NCBI GenBank assembly: GCA_000181795.3
Contig: CM012953.1
Location: forward strand, 19,667,081 to 19,731,080
Length of the DNA stretch: 64,000 nucleotides
From: Trichinella spiralis
Taxonomy: Eukaryota > Nematoda > Enoplea > Trichinellida > Trichinellidae
Direction of reading: 5' to 3'
The notes below the pieces were generated by a model, which did not search any database, was not told the origin of the DNA, and saw only the letters and a program-made list of their open reading frames with translations. Shown piece by piece: positions 61,175 to 64,000 of the stretch. The translations under genes and the position numbers were made by a program. Numbering within the stretch: the first letter of the stretch is position 1; every line of letters begins with the position of its first letter.

Positions 61175-62923
61175 GGCTTCGTATTCCATTTATTTAAGAA
61201 ATTTATTTTTTATTTCTATTCGACTCGGTATATTTCGACGCAAGTCATTTACTACTATTGGCTGAACATATGTCCTGGCGGTATGTAAAACTCGTGTTTA
61301 TCACCACCACTACCACTGCATTTGTATGGCATTCATTTTGTTTGCTGTACTGTGTGTTTGTGTGTGTGTGTGTAGTAATTGATGCAAACTTTTGGACGGG
61401 ACAACACGTGGATAGATAAAGTGAAGAAGAAAAAACGTATTTTTTATATATTTGAAAATTTTAATACGTTCCTTAAATATTTATTCTGTCTGTCATGCGC
61501 AGTGCATCATTTTTCTGGACTTGTCACATTTTGTTCTTCTCCACATGAAAAAATGCTTGTATTGTGTTGTTGTTTGTAGTCGGTGATTTTTCGTTCATTA
61601 ACGTTTTACCACGGCATTGTTCTAAATTTGAATATACGAAAATTCATATGCTGCAAGGCACGAGGAGACCAATTCTTCTTTTTCACCGCAGCAATAAGTT
61701 TCCTTTCTCCCTTACTTCTTCTACATTTACTTTTTAATAAACAAGAATATTTTAATTCTTTTGTAATTATTGCCAGAAGTCTATTTCTTTTATTTAATAA
61801 AAGTTGTTTTGTTCTTCAGTTGATTACAGCCCAGAAAAATCGTGTTATTTTTGCACGTTTATCTGCTATTGAAGATTTATTTATTCAAATTTTCTTCTGT
61901 TCTAGTGTGTGAACAGTTGTTAGTGATCACTTCCACTTTTTCTTCTTTATTTTTTTTTGGTTTTTTTCTACATATTCTTTTTTTCAATATTCATTATTTG
62001 TTTGTGTTTGGATCTGCTACTTTTGATTATTTTTTTATTTATAGTTGTTTTTGTATTTTTTTTTCATTTTTTAAATTTTATTCGGCACTAATCTATTGTG
62101 CGGATGGATGTACATTGTCGGTGTTGCTGTTGCTGTTCTCTTTCGCTTGGGTGGTAAAAATTGAGAACTGTTTGTTATAAAAAGCAAAACAAAAAGGAAG
62201 AAGAAAATATTTTTTTATCTTTGTTACTTCGTAATAGCATTCTGTTAGTTTTCATAAAAAAGAAATGTTTGTTTTTTGTTATTAATGAAAAGAAAAAAAA
62301 GAATCCTGTAATGTGAAAAAATCAATGTTGTATGATTAATTTGTTAAGGCCGAAAATTCGTGAACAGCTTGTAAAGCTTAGCAAGTTATTTTAAAGTGAA
62401 AACGTTTGACACTTGCAAATTGATCGACAATTATTGCACTTTAATCTTGATTTTACGCTAATATTCCACTATTGCAATTGACTCTTACATTAGAGAAAAA
62501 CTTTTTTGTTTGTTTGTTTTTCAATAATTCCTCCATTTCTGTTTGCTTGTTTGATTTAAATGAGCAAAATAAGAGATTCAAGCATGAATTTAACGTGAGC
62601 TGAATTTTCCACCCAAACGCATGCATTTTATTTTTTTCAAAAATTGTATCAATCATAATTTAAGCGTGACCAAAAAAACAGAACTAACTCAGCAATCCAA
62701 TTGCGCATCAGGTTCGTGAATTCTATCAGCTATTAGCGAATTGCAAAGATTTAAACAATAGCACTTGATTTTGGTTATACTGTAGTTGATTGGCAGCTGT
62801 ACACTAATGTTCTGTTTCAACATATAAATTAATAAATTCGACGTAGTGATGCGTGTTGCCAATTTTGACAATCAGTGTGAACTTTTTCTTTTTCACTTTT
62901 AGCAATTGAGTGCATACGGAAAA

Positions 62924-64000
62924 ATGCTTGCCTCGTTGACCAAAAGTAATATCCCTGCTTTCAGGTAAATACATTTTCTGTTTTCATCTTATTTTTTCAT
63001 TTTAAATTTGTGATATTTGTGTTTATTTTTTTTTCAGATTAACCGGTCCAGCGGCCAGATTGCTTCTTCTTGAGTACCACTTAGATCCATTGGAAGTCAA
63101 ATCGACTGGACCGCGAAATGCCCTTTTGAAATGGTGAAAATATTTTGAAATTAAAATGTGATTATAAAATTAAGTTGTGGAACTTAATGTATCAAACATT
63201 CAAACAGTAATAAATATATGAATAAACAGAAAATAGAAGGGGAGAATATTGTTTTCTGTCGAACAATTTTTGAACGAAAAGCTTGCATGGTTTACAATGA
63301 AACAAACACTTTTAAGCAGCATGCAGTTAGGCACTGTTTTGAAAAGAAGATTTTTTTTTAATTTTTACTAGGAATTTGTTCAACTAGTCTTTATAATTTT
63401 ACTTTTGCAACAAATGCATCAAGTTCTCCCCGTGATTAATAGTTTAAAACGAATTATTTATTGAAAGCAATTAAATTTGAAGTTGAACACAATTGAAATA
63501 AGATGTATGTGCATAATTCTAGTTTATGATAGAAAACTTTTCAATGGAAACCTGAATTACTTTCGATATGTTGATTTTATGATGCAGAATTTGCACAAAA
63601 GCAATTAAAGTAAATGCAGAAGAAAATATGTGCGACAGTTTCAGTTTTTCACGTGAATTTATAAAGAGAAAAATTATAATATGATCTCAGTTTTTAATTG
63701 TAAATGTTTAGTGATGTATTGCAATATATTGCATCTCATAAATTAAGCAAAGTGCCTGCAGACCGAGGGCCGTCAGCTGCGGTTCAGCCGGAGGTGAAAT
63801 TTTCCAAACGTTTATCACGCAGCTTTACTGACATGCCAATAGTTCAACTGATGAAAGAAGCAGCTGATCAATATTCTCATTCAAAAGTATTAACTAATTC
63901 AGTTGTTTGATTTTATTTTTGAATCCTTTATATTTGTTTGATTGTTTATTTATTTATTAGCATACAATTCCTCATTCGTACGAAACAGCTGACGTTGACG
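62924..64000 (+). CDS. Pyruvate dehydrogenase E3-binding protein (PDHX-like), 5' part, cut by window edge
   Basis: Four exons are visible: 62924-62964, 63038-63133, 63712-63886, 63961 to beyond the edge. A short leader MLASLTKSNIPAFR (basic and hydroxylated, like a mitochondrial presequence) runs almost directly into the peripheral subunit-binding domain, about 15-55: LTGPAARLLLLEYHLDPLEV, STGPRNALLKCDVLQYI. A linker and the start of the acyltransferase core follow (FTDMPIVQLMKEAADQYSHS then HTIPHSYETADVD, compare human PDHX FTEIP...STVPHAYATAD). No lipoyl domain lies ahead of it: the exon begins 21 bases after CACTTTTAG and 62924 is its first ATG. The protein anchors E3 to the complex. Ascaris E3BP is known to lack the lipoyl domain, which fits. 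An E2 (DLAT) is less likely given the missing lipoyl domain. Upstream exons cannot be ruled out. Confidence 0.85.

Larger units (their letters stand above)
60788..62923. other. Region between FOXK and E3BP genes
   Basis: About 2.1 kb, including the FOXK 3' flank with the two simple repeats annotated below. T-rich open frames at 61379-62180 are low-complexity and unsupported. A CACTTTTAG acceptor at 62902 precedes the E3BP start. Confidence 0.55.

Noticed and set aside
61379-62180. Phe/Leu-rich frames after FOXK that look like membrane segments
   Set aside because: They come from T-rich DNA downstream of the FOXK stop, without splice or start context; hydrophobicity alone is not evidence here.

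Overview
The window looks like A+T-rich chromosomal DNA from a small animal, most probably a nematode. Four things point that way. Introns carry short, nearly bare 3' splice sites (TTTTAG, TTTCAG, TTAAG). Almost every gene has a 3'-splice-like AG 4 to about 60 bases before its first ATG, as expected for spliced-leader trans-splicing. There is a tandem family of secreted ShKT-domain proteins. There is also an E3-binding protein gene that appears to lack the lipoyl domain, as described for Ascaris. I cannot name the species. No bacterial operon, CRISPR array, rRNA, convincing tRNA or retrovirus-like element was seen. All gene models were built by hand from six-frame translation and splice sites, and each keeps its reading frame across every junction.

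Region 1-17.2 kb (minus strand): three tandem paralogues (3089-5421, 8295-10305, 12959-17213) encode secreted proteins. Each has a signal peptide, a six-cysteine N-terminal module that I do not recognise, a low-complexity spacer and two or three C-terminal ShKT domains. Intron positions and phases are shared, so the cluster arose by tandem duplication.

Region 17.2-27.7 kb: mostly gene-poor DNA. It holds a complete non-autonomous piggyBac-type transposon (21878-23641, TTAA duplications) that is a giant palindrome made of two copies of its own 3' end. It also holds a secreted trypsin-fold protein whose whole catalytic triad is replaced (24187-25802, minus), and an unassigned candidate exon near 27.2 kb.

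Region 27.7-46.2 kb: conserved housekeeping genes. These are glucosidase I of N-glycan processing (MOGS, minus, 27750-30876), the ABC-F ATPase ABCF3/GCN20 (plus, 32174-37108), replication protein A 32 kDa subunit (RPA2, minus, 37719-38917) and a tetraspanin with a long cytoplasmic N-tail (plus, 41350-46233). MOGS and ABCF3 diverge, ABCF3 and RPA2 converge, and RPA2 and the tetraspanin diverge.

Region 46.2-64 kb: a FoxK-class transcription factor (FHA plus forkhead, plus, 49753-60787) is split by a 6.8 kb intron. The 5' part of an E3-binding protein (PDHX-like) gene of the pyruvate dehydrogenase complex runs off the right edge (62924 onward). The genes do not form one pathway. The window is a mix of core genes, one tandem secreted-protein family and one DNA transposon.
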